In this document: piece by piece, positions 34,324 to 41,860 of the stretch | Layout: each line of letters begins with the position of its first letter | Numbering within the stretch: position 1 is the first letter of the stretch | Assembly (NCBI GenBank): GCA_050313895.1 | Contig: JBNPMI010000001.1 | Strand: one strand, 5' to 3' | Length of the DNA stretch: 64,000 bases | Origin: JALFST01 sp022779285 | GTDB taxonomy: Bacteria > Bacillota > Clostridia > Tissierellales > Peptoniphilaceae | Position numbers and translations under genes: made by a program | The notes under the pieces: model-generated | The model's input: the letters and a program-made list of their open reading frames with translations, nothing else | Databases searched by the model: none | Told to the model about the DNA's origin: nothing

Positions 34324-34735
34324 ATTTTTTTCCGTATTTTCGCTTTGCTTCCAATCGGCCCAATGCTCTTGCCATACGTGCCTGTGCCAATCGAAATTCC
34401 AGAGCACTGCGTTTCAGCATCATTTCCTCACGTGCTTCTTCTGCAGCTCGCCGGGCGCGCTGCTCATTGATATCCTCCGGGCGTTCCGCCGTATCCACCA
34501 GAATCAAAGCGATTCCGTGCTCAACCTTGAGCATTCCCTGTGAAACCGCGGCAAGACGTTCCGTACCGTCACCTGTTACAAAGCGAATCATTCCCGGAAA
34601 AATCGCAGAAATCAAATCGCTGTGCTGCGCTTCGATACCATAGAGCCCGCTTGCCGTTTTGAATTGCAAATAACGGCATTGTCCCTCATAGAAAAGATGA
34701 TCTGCAGCCATAATGCGCAACAAGAAAGTATTCAT
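34322..34735 (-). CDS. atpC: ATP synthase F1 epsilon subunit
   Basis: Epsilon chain (137 aa) of the F1 central stalk, an inhibitor and coupling element. The beta-sandwich N-domain (FLLRIMAADHLFYEGQC, SAIFPGMIRFV) precedes a two-helix C-domain (AERPEDINEQRARRAAEEAREEM). It is the last gene of the operon. Confidence 0.93.
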   Translation of the reverse strand: MNTFLLRIMAADHLFYEGQCRYLQFKTASGLYGIEAQHSDLISAIFPGMIRFVTGDGTERLAAVSQGMLKVEHGIALILVDTAERPEDINEQRARRAAEEAREEMMLKRSALEFRLAQARMARALGRLEAKRKYGKK

Positions 34736-34743
34736 GAGTACCT

Positions 34744-36138
34744 CTATTCTTGCAGAGCTTTCGCTTTGGCAATGACATCATCAAAGGTTCCGACATTAAA
34801 GAATGCGGATTCCGGATACTCGTCACCCTCTCCATTCAGGATTGCTTCGAATCCACGCAAAGTTTCTTCCAGAGGAACATACTTTCCTTCCATTCCCGTA
34901 AACTTTTCCGCAACATGCATCGGCTGTGCAAAAAACCTTTGAATTTTACGAGCTCTCTGTACAGTAACCTGATCTTCCTCGCTCAATTCTCCGATACCCA
35001 GGATAGCGATAATATCCTGTAATTCACGATATTTCTGCAGCACCTCCTGTGCCTTTCGCGCAATTCGATAATGTCTTTCCCCGACAATATCCGGCTCCAG
35101 AATCCGCGAGGTTGATTCGAGCGGATCTACAGCCGGATAAATGCCCTGCTCGGCGATCTTTCGACTCAAATTGGTCGTGGTATCCAGGTGTGCAAAGGTC
35201 GTAGCAGGCGCCGGATCCGTCAGGTCATCCGCAGGCACATATACGGCCTGAACAGAGGTAACCGATCCGTCCTTCGTAGACGTGATGCGTTCCTGCAAGC
35301 GTCCCATCTCCTCTGCCAGAGTCGGCTGGTAGCCTACTGCAGACGGCATGCGCCCCAGCAGCGTCGAAACCTCGCTTCCTGCCTGAACAAAACGGAAGAT
35401 GTTGTCGATAAAAAGCAACACGTCCTGATGATCGACATCGCGGAAATACTCTGCCATGGTCAATCCCGAAAGCGCCACGCGCATACGAACACCGGGAGAT
35501 TCGTTCATCTGTCCGAACATCAGAGCCGTTTTCTCTGCAACGCCGCTTTCCTGCATTTCATGCCAAAGGTCATTTCCCTCACGCGAACGTTCTCCAACGC
35601 CTGTGAAAACGGAATATCCGCCGTGCTGCATCGCCACATTGTGGATCAGTTCCTGGATCAGGACGGTTTTTCCTACGCCTGCACCTCCGAAAAGGCCGAT
35701 TTTTCCGCCCTTCGGATATGGTGCAAGCAGATCGATGACCTTAATGCCTGTCTCCAGGATTTGAATCGCCGGCATCTGCTCACTAAAAGCCGGTGCGGAA
35801 CGATGAATCGGCCTCGTCTCAACATCCTCGGCAAGCGCTTCCCCGCCGTCAATGACATCGCCTACGACATTAAACATGCGCCCAAGTGTGGCCTCTCCAA
35901 CCGGAACACGAATCGGTGAACCCGTGGCAACCACTTCCATGCCTCTGGAGAGACCTTCACTCTCTGAAAGCATCAGACATCGGGCATGATTTTCATCAAG
36001 GTGCTTCGCCACCTCCATAAACTCCGTCTTCTCGTTTCGAGTAATGCGGAGAGCCTCCTGCAATTTCGGCAGCTCCCCTGTTTGAAATTCAACGTCGACA
36101 ACGGATCCGGAGATCTGTACTATTTTTCCTGTTTTCAT
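34744..36138 (-). CDS. atpD: ATP synthase F1 beta subunit
   Basis: Catalytic beta chain (464 aa). Walker A GGAGVGKTVLIQE lies near residues 150-162, the catalytic Glu in GERSREGNDL, and the Walker B aspartate in VLLFIDNIFRF; the C-terminal DELSEED region reads GELSEEDQV. The ATG at 36138 has GGGGAGG upstream, inside the end of atpG; a longer frame that overlaps atpG is rejected. Confidence 0.97.
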   Translation of the reverse strand: MKTGKIVQISGSVVDVEFQTGELPKLQEALRITRNEKTEFMEVAKHLDENHARCLMLSESEGLSRGMEVVATGSPIRVPVGEATLGRMFNVVGDVIDGGEALAEDVETRPIHRSAPAFSEQMPAIQILETGIKVIDLLAPYPKGGKIGLFGGAGVGKTVLIQELIHNVAMQHGGYSVFTGVGERSREGNDLWHEMQESGVAEKTALMFGQMNESPGVRMRVALSGLTMAEYFRDVDHQDVLLFIDNIFRFVQAGSEVSTLLGRMPSAVGYQPTLAEEMGRLQERITSTKDGSVTSVQAVYVPADDLTDPAPATTFAHLDTTTNLSRKIAEQGIYPAVDPLESTSRILEPDIVGERHYRIARKAQEVLQKYRELQDIIAILGIGELSEEDQVTVQRARKIQRFFAQPMHVAEKFTGMEGKYVPLEETLRGFEAILNGEGDEYPESAFFNVGTFDDVIAKAKALQE

Positions 36139-36139
36139 T

Positions 36140-37039
36140 TTACCTCCCCGATATGCCGTTCTGCTCTTGCGCTTTTGCCGCAGCGGAAATTTCCGTGATT
36201 TCCTGCGTGATGGAATCCTGACGCACATGGTTGTATTCAAGCCCCAATTGATCCAGGAGCTTCTGCGCATTTTCATTGGATGCATCCATTGCCATCATTC
36301 GATCGCTCTGCTCACTGAAGAAGCTGTCCACCAGCGCACTGTAGATGTAGCCTGTCAAATAGCTCGGTATGATATTTTCCAGAACCTTTTCCACGGGACT
36401 TAAAAACTCATACTTGGATTCTTTCGTTACATCTCGTCCATGGAGATGGAATCGCTTCGCAGGGAGAGGCAGCACCTGCTCCGTACGCGCCTCCACCTTC
36501 ATTCCGTTTTTATAATCGGTATAGACAAGATAAATTCGCTTGAGTTTTCCCTGAAGGAATTCGTCAAAAAGCAAATTGGACATTCTCCGCGCTCTTCCAA
36601 GCGTAGGATGCTTTCCGATGAAAAAATCACGCTCCTCAAATGGAATCTTATTCGACAGGCAATATTGGCGTCCGAATTCTCCCACCATATAGGTTTTTAT
36701 ATTCGGATGCGCTTCCGCCAGCTTATGCGCCTCAGCGATGACATCCTTATTGTATGAGCCTGCAAGGCCTTTATCCGAAGTAATCACCAGCATGCCATAG
36801 GTTTCCTCCGGATGCTCACGGCGATTCGGCCTCTCCAGAAAAGGACTGGAGCTGTCATCCACGTACATGAACATTCGGGAGATTTCATTGCGCAGCGCGG
36901 AAAAATACGGAGAGGTTTCATGCCATTCTTTTTTCGCCTTTGTCATCTTATTCGAGGCGATCAAATACATGGCGCTGGTAATCTTCTGAGTTTCCCGGAC
37001 ACTGTTGATATGTCCCTTGATTTCTTTTTTGCTCGGCAT
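36140..37039 (-). CDS. atpG: ATP synthase F1 gamma subunit
   Basis: Central rotor shaft (299 aa). The N-terminal helix (KEIKGHINSVRETQKITSAMYLIASNKM) and C-terminal helix (SDRMMAMDASNENAQKLLDQLGLEYNHVRQDSITQEITEI) show the family coiled coil, and ITSDKGLAGSYN is the conserved Rossmann-like start. The gene starts 13 bases after atpA. Confidence 0.96.
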   Translation of the reverse strand: MPSKKEIKGHINSVRETQKITSAMYLIASNKMTKAKKEWHETSPYFSALRNEISRMFMYVDDSSSPFLERPNRREHPEETYGMLVITSDKGLAGSYNKDVIAEAHKLAEAHPNIKTYMVGEFGRQYCLSNKIPFEERDFFIGKHPTLGRARRMSNLLFDEFLQGKLKRIYLVYTDYKNGMKVEARTEQVLPLPAKRFHLHGRDVTKESKYEFLSPVEKVLENIIPSYLTGYIYSALVDSFFSEQSDRMMAMDASNENAQKLLDQLGLEYNHVRQDSITQEITEISAAAKAQEQNGISGR

Positions 37040-37052
37040 CCTGCTCCGCCTC

Positions 37053-38825
37053 CTATTCTGTGGTATGCGGCGCCGCCAAAGGCTCCTGTTTCACAAATTC
37101 ATGCGAAAAGCTCTCGATTTGCGTCCGATCCTCCGCTTCCAGGGTATTGCGCTCTCCCAGGTGACGATACACTGCAGAAAGACGGACCTTAGCCTCGGCT
37201 AAATAGCGTTTCAGCACCTCCGGAAGATTTTCCATCGGCACATCTTCAAACGCATGAGATAATGCGCCGACAAGAAGAAAGATCTGATCGGCCTGTGAGT
37301 AAGAAAGATACTGACGCTGTCTTAAAATGTGCATCAGACTTTCTCCATAGCGGAGCTGTCTCTTGGTGGAGTCATCAAGGTCGCTTGCAAATTGTGTAAA
37401 GACCTCCATCTCCCGGAACTGTGCAAGATCCAGACGCAAGGTACCGGTGGCCTTCTTCATCGCCTTGGTCTGCGCATCGCCGCCTACACGGGAAACAGAA
37501 AGTCCGACATTGATTGCAGGACGCTGACCGGCGAAAAATAATTCGCTCTCGAGGAAAATCTGTCCATCCGTGATGGAAATGATATTGGTCGGAATATATG
37601 CGGAAACATCCCCCGCCTGTGTCTCGACAATCGGAAGCGCCGTCATGCTGCCGCCGCGCTTTTCTTCGCTCAAATGCGCGGAACGCTCCAAAAGACGGGA
37701 ATGGAGATAGAATACATCTCCCGGATAGGCCTCACGTCCCGGAGATCTTCCAAGAAGCAAACTCAAGCTGCGGTAAGCAACTGCGTGCTTGGAAAGGTCA
37801 TCATAGACAATCAGCACATCCCTTCCCCGATTCATGAAGTATTCTCCCATGGCACAGCCTGCATATGGTGCAGTGTATTGCAGTGACGCCGAATCGCTTG
37901 CGGAGGCATGGACAACAATGGTGTAGTCCATCGCTCCCGCGTTTCGCAGCTCTTCTACAATTTTCGCTACGGAGCTTGATTTCTGGCCGATCGATACATA
38001 AATACAGAGCACATCCTTGCCCTTTTGGTTGATAATCGTGTCAATTGCAATCGCTGTTTTTCCTGTCTGACGATCTCCGATTAAAAGCTCACGCTGTCCT
38101 CTGCCGATCGGAAACATCGAATCAATCGCTAAAATTCCGGTTTCCAGCGGCTTGTTGACCGGTTGACGATCGATAATGGCAGGTGCCGGCGATTCGATCA
38201 GATAATGCCGTTCCGGAATAATTTCTCCTAAGCCGTCAATCGGATCCCCCAATGGGCCGATGACGCGTCCGATATAATTCTCTCCTACAGGGATGGATGC
38301 AGTACGTCCCGATCGATAAACACGGCTGCCTGCGGAGACGGAGCCTTCATTATCGAAAAGAATACATCCGATATGATCTTCTTTTAAATCCTCCACTCTG
38401 CCGCGCACGCCATTTTCAAAGAGCAGAATTTCACCATAGGTCGCATTTTCCAGTCCGTAAACGGTAGCAATTCCATCACCAACGGTGAGAACCTCTCCGA
38501 TTTCCTCCGGATGCGCCGAAAGCTCCCAATCGGAAAGTGTGGATTTCAGGAGCGAGATGCCATCCTGTCCTATGGTTGCTTTTTTCTGCCTTCCCGAGAG
38601 ATAGCGTTCAAATTGCTCCACCCTGCCCTCTCGTGACCAGTCGTAGAGATCTGTTCCCATCTCAAGCATAAATCCCTTGGTGACGGAGAGATCCTGACGC
38701 CACTCCAGCGCCACATTATTTCCGTAGCGCTGCTTCAAAAAGGTAAGAAAGCGCTGATTTTGTTCCTCTGTGGGCGCATCGGCAGAAATCAAAATCGCCT
38801 TTTTCTGCGTATCCTTTCCTTCCAT
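37053..38825 (-). CDS. atpA: ATP synthase alpha subunit with fused delta-like N-terminal domain
   Basis: A 590-residue alpha chain; the usual length is about 500-515. From about residue 85 the protein is a normal alpha subunit: N-terminal helix (ISLLKSTLSDW), VGDGIATVYGL, Walker A GDRQTGKT at 250-257, and ISITDGQIFLE. Residues about 8-79 do not belong to alpha. They match the C-terminal domain of the delta subunit (OSCP): ILISADAPTEEQ, then VALEWRQDLSVTKGFML, and MGTDLYDWSREGRVEQF, the family's G-x3-D-x-S-x2-GR pattern. No other atpH lies in the operon, so this domain probably supplies the link between F1 and the b stalk, while the delta N-terminal domain is lost. The ATG at 38825 lies one base after the atpF stop. 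Confidence 0.93.
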   Translation of the reverse strand: MEGKDTQKKAILISADAPTEEQNQRFLTFLKQRYGNNVALEWRQDLSVTKGFMLEMGTDLYDWSREGRVEQFERYLSGRQKKATIGQDGISLLKSTLSDWELSAHPEEIGEVLTVGDGIATVYGLENATYGEILLFENGVRGRVEDLKEDHIGCILFDNEGSVSAGSRVYRSGRTASIPVGENYIGRVIGPLGDPIDGLGEIIPERHYLIESPAPAIIDRQPVNKPLETGILAIDSMFPIGRGQRELLIGDRQTGKTAIAIDTIINQKGKDVLCIYVSIGQKSSSVAKIVEELRNAGAMDYTIVVHASASDSASLQYTAPYAGCAMGEYFMNRGRDVLIVYDDLSKHAVAYRSLSLLLGRSPGREAYPGDVFYLHSRLLERSAHLSEEKRGGSMTALPIVETQAGDVSAYIPTNIISITDGQIFLESELFFAGQRPAINVGLSVSRVGGDAQTKAMKKATGTLRLDLAQFREMEVFTQFASDLDDSTKRQLRYGESLMHILRQRQYLSYSQADQIFLLVGALSHAFEDVPMENLPEVLKRYLAEAKVRLSAVYRHLGERNTLEAEDRTQIESFSHEFVKQEPLAAPHTTE

Positions 38826-38826
38826 A

Positions 38827-39357
38827 TTAATGCTCACCTTCCCCGGTAGCGGAACGAGAAACCTGCATCGCACCTGCTACCTCCGATTCCGCATCCTTTA
38901 AGAATTCTTCATATGCCGCATTCGTATCCAAAAACACCATCTTCTGCGCCAGATCGCGAACCAATACCGTAACGGTATCCTGAGCATCCTGCAGGATTTT
39001 TTCTCTCTCATGCTCTGCCTGCTCCCTGGCCTTTTTCAAAAGCTCAGCGGACTGCTGACGCGTCTCCTCTAAAGCATGCTCCTTTTCTTCCTTAATGCGA
39101 TCCATGGAAGCGAGTCTTCTTTGTTCAATCTCCGTATCGATCGTTTTAAGCTGATCCTCGTACTGTTTTTTCAGCTGATCTGCTTCCTGATGCTTCCTGG
39201 CGATGGCTTCCTCTTCCGCCTCGTATTCCGCATTTCTCTTTTGCATAAATTGAAGCACGGGCTTATAAAGCAAAAAATAAAGTATCCCAAGCAGAAGAAC
39301 CAGATTGAACATGTGCAGCAGAATCTGCTGCCAATCAATATTCAAAGGGATATTCAT
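38827..39357 (-). CDS. atpF: ATP synthase Fo subunit b
   Basis: Peripheral stalk subunit (176 aa). One N-terminal membrane helix (about 10-32, LLHMFNLVLLLGILYFLLYKP) is followed by a long, highly charged coiled coil to the C-terminus. Length is normal, so the missing delta N-terminal domain is not hidden here. Confidence 0.93.
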   Translation of the reverse strand: MNIPLNIDWQQILLHMFNLVLLLGILYFLLYKPVLQFMQKRNAEYEAEEEAIARKHQEADQLKKQYEDQLKTIDTEIEQRRLASMDRIKEEKEHALEETRQQSAELLKKAREQAEHEREKILQDAQDTVTVLVRDLAQKMVFLDTNAAYEEFLKDAESEVAGAMQVSRSATGEGEH

Positions 39358-39367
39358 GAATACCTCC

Positions 39368-39763
39368 TTAGAGAACGAAGATAATTAAGATTGCAACGAT
39401 CAAAGCATAGATGATAGCGGTTTCAACAAATACCAGACCCAGCATAAGGTTGGTACGGATATCACCGGTTGCCTCCGGCTGACGTGCAATGCTGTCTGCG
39501 GATTTCGAGATGCCCATGCCCATGGCAAGCGCACCCAGACCGGCCGGAAGTGCAATGACGATCGCCGCGCCGATTGCCTTAAAGCTCTTTACGTTGCCGT
39601 TGGCCTGTGTTTCCGCAGTCTCCTGGCTGACAGCTACCGCTTCCGCAGTCTCTTTTGCGGATTCATCTCCTGCCGCATATGCGGGACGGCCAAGAGCAGA
39701 AAAACCGATGATGAGTGTAAAAACAAGCGCTACAATCGAAAATGTCCGTTTCATTGATTTCAT
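39368..39763 (-). CDS. atpE: ATP synthase Fo subunit c with signal peptide and N-terminal extension
   Basis: Proton- or sodium-translocating ring subunit, 131 residues where 70-90 is normal. Residues 1-30 look like a cleavable signal peptide (basic start, hydrophobic core, AYA-A site), and 31-60 form an acidic, Ala/Glu/Thr-rich segment that would face the outside. The hairpin itself is canonical: helix 1 (61-90), loop ARQPEA, and helix 2 with the ion-binding Glu114 in VETAIIY. Thr115 and Tyr119 resemble the sodium type, but the helix-1 Gln of sodium rings appears to be Met, so ion choice is open. The ATG at 39763 has AAGGAG upstream. Confidence 0.9.
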   Translation of the reverse strand: MKSMKRTFSIVALVFTLIIGFSALGRPAYAAGDESAKETAEAVAVSQETAETQANGNVKSFKAIGAAIVIALPAGLGALAMGMGISKSADSIARQPEATGDIRTNLMLGLVFVETAIIYALIVAILIIFVL

Positions 39764-39773
39764 AATATTCTCC

Positions 39774-40577
39774 TTATTTTTTTCGTGGTTCCGTAACTTC
39801 TCCATAAAACACCGATGTCAGCATCGTTAGGACATATGCCTGAATCAACGCATGCAGCAATGTAAAAAGCACTGCAACGATAACCGGCAACACAAAGCTT
39901 AACGAAAGCGAATGATAAACAAGCTCTGTGACAAGTGCGCCGCTCAAAAGCGCTCCGAAAAGACGAAAGCTCATAGAGATCGGCAGCGAAAAATCCTTCA
40001 GTGTCTGCCCCAGCCCGTGGAGACCGTTGGCGACAATTCCTCCTGCAAGGATCACTCCATAAGAAAACACCCCCATGGAAATTGCACCGTTGATATCGGA
40101 TAGCGGCGCGGGCATGGACATGGATAACCCTGACGTTGTCACAACCTGGAAGCCTAACAATTCAAAAAGCGTTCCTATAAAGATATAACACCCTGCGGTA
40201 AATAAATATGCGCCGAGAAATCCGTACCGATGCGGGCTGTTTCCCTTCGCCAAACCGCTGAACATGCCCACGACCTGCTCCAATACAAGCTGTGTCTTTC
40301 CCGGCTTTCTTTTCATCCTTGGAATCACCGTAAAACGCAGAATCAAAGCAAGAATGAGGATGATTCCTGTTACGGTGAATGCCGCGATCATTCCCGGATT
40401 GACGTTCATAACACCAAAGAGACTGATCCTGTTGGACTCGTGCAACACGGCATCTCGCATCACCTCCTGCAGGGATTCTGACTCACCATGTGGTTTTCCC
40501 GTAAGTATGATGCCGATCAGGAGCAGCGCCAACAGTCCGATCCATAGGAGCAGCTTCCTGCGATTGGGTCCTTTCAT
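39774..40577 (-). CDS. atpB: ATP synthase Fo subunit a
   Basis: Stator channel subunit (267 aa) with about six membrane segments. The essential Arg is in SMSFRLFGALLSGALV, and the C-terminal half has the conserved HALIQAYVLTMLTSVF. An extra hydrophobic segment near the N-terminus (about 10-25) is followed by a polar region. The ATG at 40577 has AAAGGAGG upstream; it is the first gene of the operon and no atpI precedes it. Confidence 0.93.
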   Translation of the reverse strand: MKGPNRRKLLLWIGLLALLLIGIILTGKPHGESESLQEVMRDAVLHESNRISLFGVMNVNPGMIAAFTVTGIILILALILRFTVIPRMKRKPGKTQLVLEQVVGMFSGLAKGNSPHRYGFLGAYLFTAGCYIFIGTLFELLGFQVVTTSGLSMSMPAPLSDINGAISMGVFSYGVILAGGIVANGLHGLGQTLKDFSLPISMSFRLFGALLSGALVTELVYHSLSLSFVLPVIVAVLFTLLHALIQAYVLTMLTSVFYGEVTEPRKK

Positions 40578-40635
40578 AACTTCCTCCTTTGAATTTTCAT
40601 TCAAATCAACAATGTGCTCTTGCACAACACAAAGA

Positions 40636-40655
40636 CGGACGGGCGAACCCGTCCG
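40636..40655 (-). terminator. GC-rich hairpin in the atp operon leader
   Basis: CGGACGGG and CCCGTCCG with a CGAA loop, followed on the minus strand by TCTTTGTG. It sits between the probable atp promoter and atpB, so it may attenuate the operon rather than end the CBS gene. Confidence 0.6.
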
Positions 40656-40675
40656 CAATCTTTAGTCTATACCCT

Positions 40676-40703
40676 ATTATAGTGAACAAAGCAATGATTT
40701 CAA
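40676..40703 (-). promoter_or_regulatory. Probable ATP synthase operon promoter
   Basis: Minus-strand TTGAAA (40698-40703) and TATAAT (40676-40681) with a 16-base spacer, about 100 bases before atpB. Confidence 0.65.
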
Positions 40704-40744
40704 TCAATTTTGATGTTATTTAAATGTCAAAATCCCTGTCCTGC

Positions 40745-41179
40745 TTATTTAACATGAGCATGGTCCTTTAAATATTGTAAAAAACGGCGCCGAGTCACAA
40801 TCCCGCTCAAATAACCGCGAGCATCCACAATGGGCACAAAGTTCTGGCGCATCGTTGCATTCCAAAGCTCCTCTGCGGTAGCGTCCATCGTCAAAGGAGG
40901 AGCAAAGTCCTTGCGAAAAATGTGTCCGATATGCTCCTGTTCCAAGTCCTTCACGTCCAAAGAGCCGATTTGAAAAACATAGCGAAGAAGATCCCCTTCT
41001 GTGATGCTTCCCAAATACTCTTCTTTTTCACTCAAAACCGGAACCGCTGTATATCCGTTATGGCGCATCTTCTCATATCCCTGACGCACCGTATCGTCCG
41101 AATGCAGAACCGCCGTTTCCACCTTCGGAATCATAATTGCCGCCACATTCAACGATTGCTCTCGGTTGGCTTCGTCCAT
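40745..41179 (-). CDS. CBS-domain pair protein (CbpB-like)
   Basis: A 144-residue protein made of two CBS repeats: MIPKVETAVLHSDDTVRQGYEKMRHNGYTAVPVLSE with a following GSITEGDLLRY, and PPLTMDATAEELW with FVPIVDARGYLSGIVTRRRFLQYL. Stand-alone CBS pairs of this size bind adenine nucleotides; some Firmicute ones bind c-di-AMP. Partner unknown. It precedes the atp operon on the same strand but is separated by the atp promoter. Confidence 0.82.
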   Translation of the reverse strand: MDEANREQSLNVAAIMIPKVETAVLHSDDTVRQGYEKMRHNGYTAVPVLSEKEEYLGSITEGDLLRYVFQIGSLDVKDLEQEHIGHIFRKDFAPPLTMDATAEELWNATMRQNFVPIVDARGYLSGIVTRRRFLQYLKDHAHVK

Positions 41180-41224
41180 GCTTTTATCCTCACTTTCTGA
41201 TAATAGTGTACATATAAATCATGG

Positions 41225-41860
41225 TCAAATTATCAGGAGCCGACGCCTGCGAAAAAAATCCTGCAACAGCTTCCGGCATCGCTCCGCCTGAATGCCTCCT
41301 GTATAAGAAATATGAAATAAATTCCTCTTTTGCCCAAGCACATTCATCATGGAGCCGCACGCTCCGCGCTCAGCGTCCCATGCACCGAAGATCACCCTCT
41401 TCAAATGGCTCTGCACAATCGCGCCCGCACACATCGCACACGGCTCCAGCGTGACATAAAGACGGCCCTCCGGCAAGATTCGCCCATAACGTCTCTGTGC
41501 CTCCAACAGACATAACATCTCCGCATGAGCAAGAGATTTCTTTTCCCGCTCCACTCGATTTCCGAATCCGATGCGTATGCCGTGCTGCACATAAACAGCG
41601 CCGACAGGAACTTCTCCATTTCGAGCCGCTCTTTCCGCTTCCCGGTATGCAAAATCCATATAAAAATGGTCAATCACGCGCTGCGGAATTGACAGCATTC
41701 TTTGCGGTTTTTTCTTGCCCTTCGGCCCGCAGAGCACGGCTTTCAGAAGCCCTTCCCGACGGTAGCGTTCCCGGGAAAGCGGATGCGGAGAAATTTGCGA
41801 AGCGTCAATGCTGCACAATTTTCGGATTCTCCATGTATACGGATTGATTTTATTCCGCAT
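41225..41860 (-). CDS. tadA: tRNA adenosine deaminase TadA, possibly N-terminally extended
   Basis: Deaminates A34 of tRNA-Arg to inosine. The deaminase domain begins at MDFAYREAERAARNGEVPVGAVYV (start 41659), with zinc motifs HAE (LAHAEMLCL) and PCAMC. The frame extends 67 codons further up to an ATG at 41860 that overlaps the uvrA stop and has a GGAGAAGAG site, whereas neither 41659 nor 41698 has a visible ribosome binding site. The extension is basic and matches nothing I know, so either a long-leader TadA is made or the domain starts weakly at 41659. Confidence 0.88.
   Translation of the reverse strand: MRNKINPYTWRIRKLCSIDASQISPHPLSRERYRREGLLKAVLCGPKGKKKPQRMLSIPQRVIDHFYMDFAYREAERAARNGEVPVGAVYVQHGIRIGFGNRVEREKKSLAHAEMLCLLEAQRRYGRILPEGRLYVTLEPCAMCAGAIVQSHLKRVIFGAWDAERGACGSMMNVLGQKRNLFHISYTGGIQAERCRKLLQDFFRRRRLLII

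Noticed and set aside
36139..36285. 49-residue N-terminal extension of AtpD
   Set aside because: It overlaps the end of atpG in another frame, is basic and unlike beta subunits, and the ATG at 36138 has an ideal ribosome binding site.
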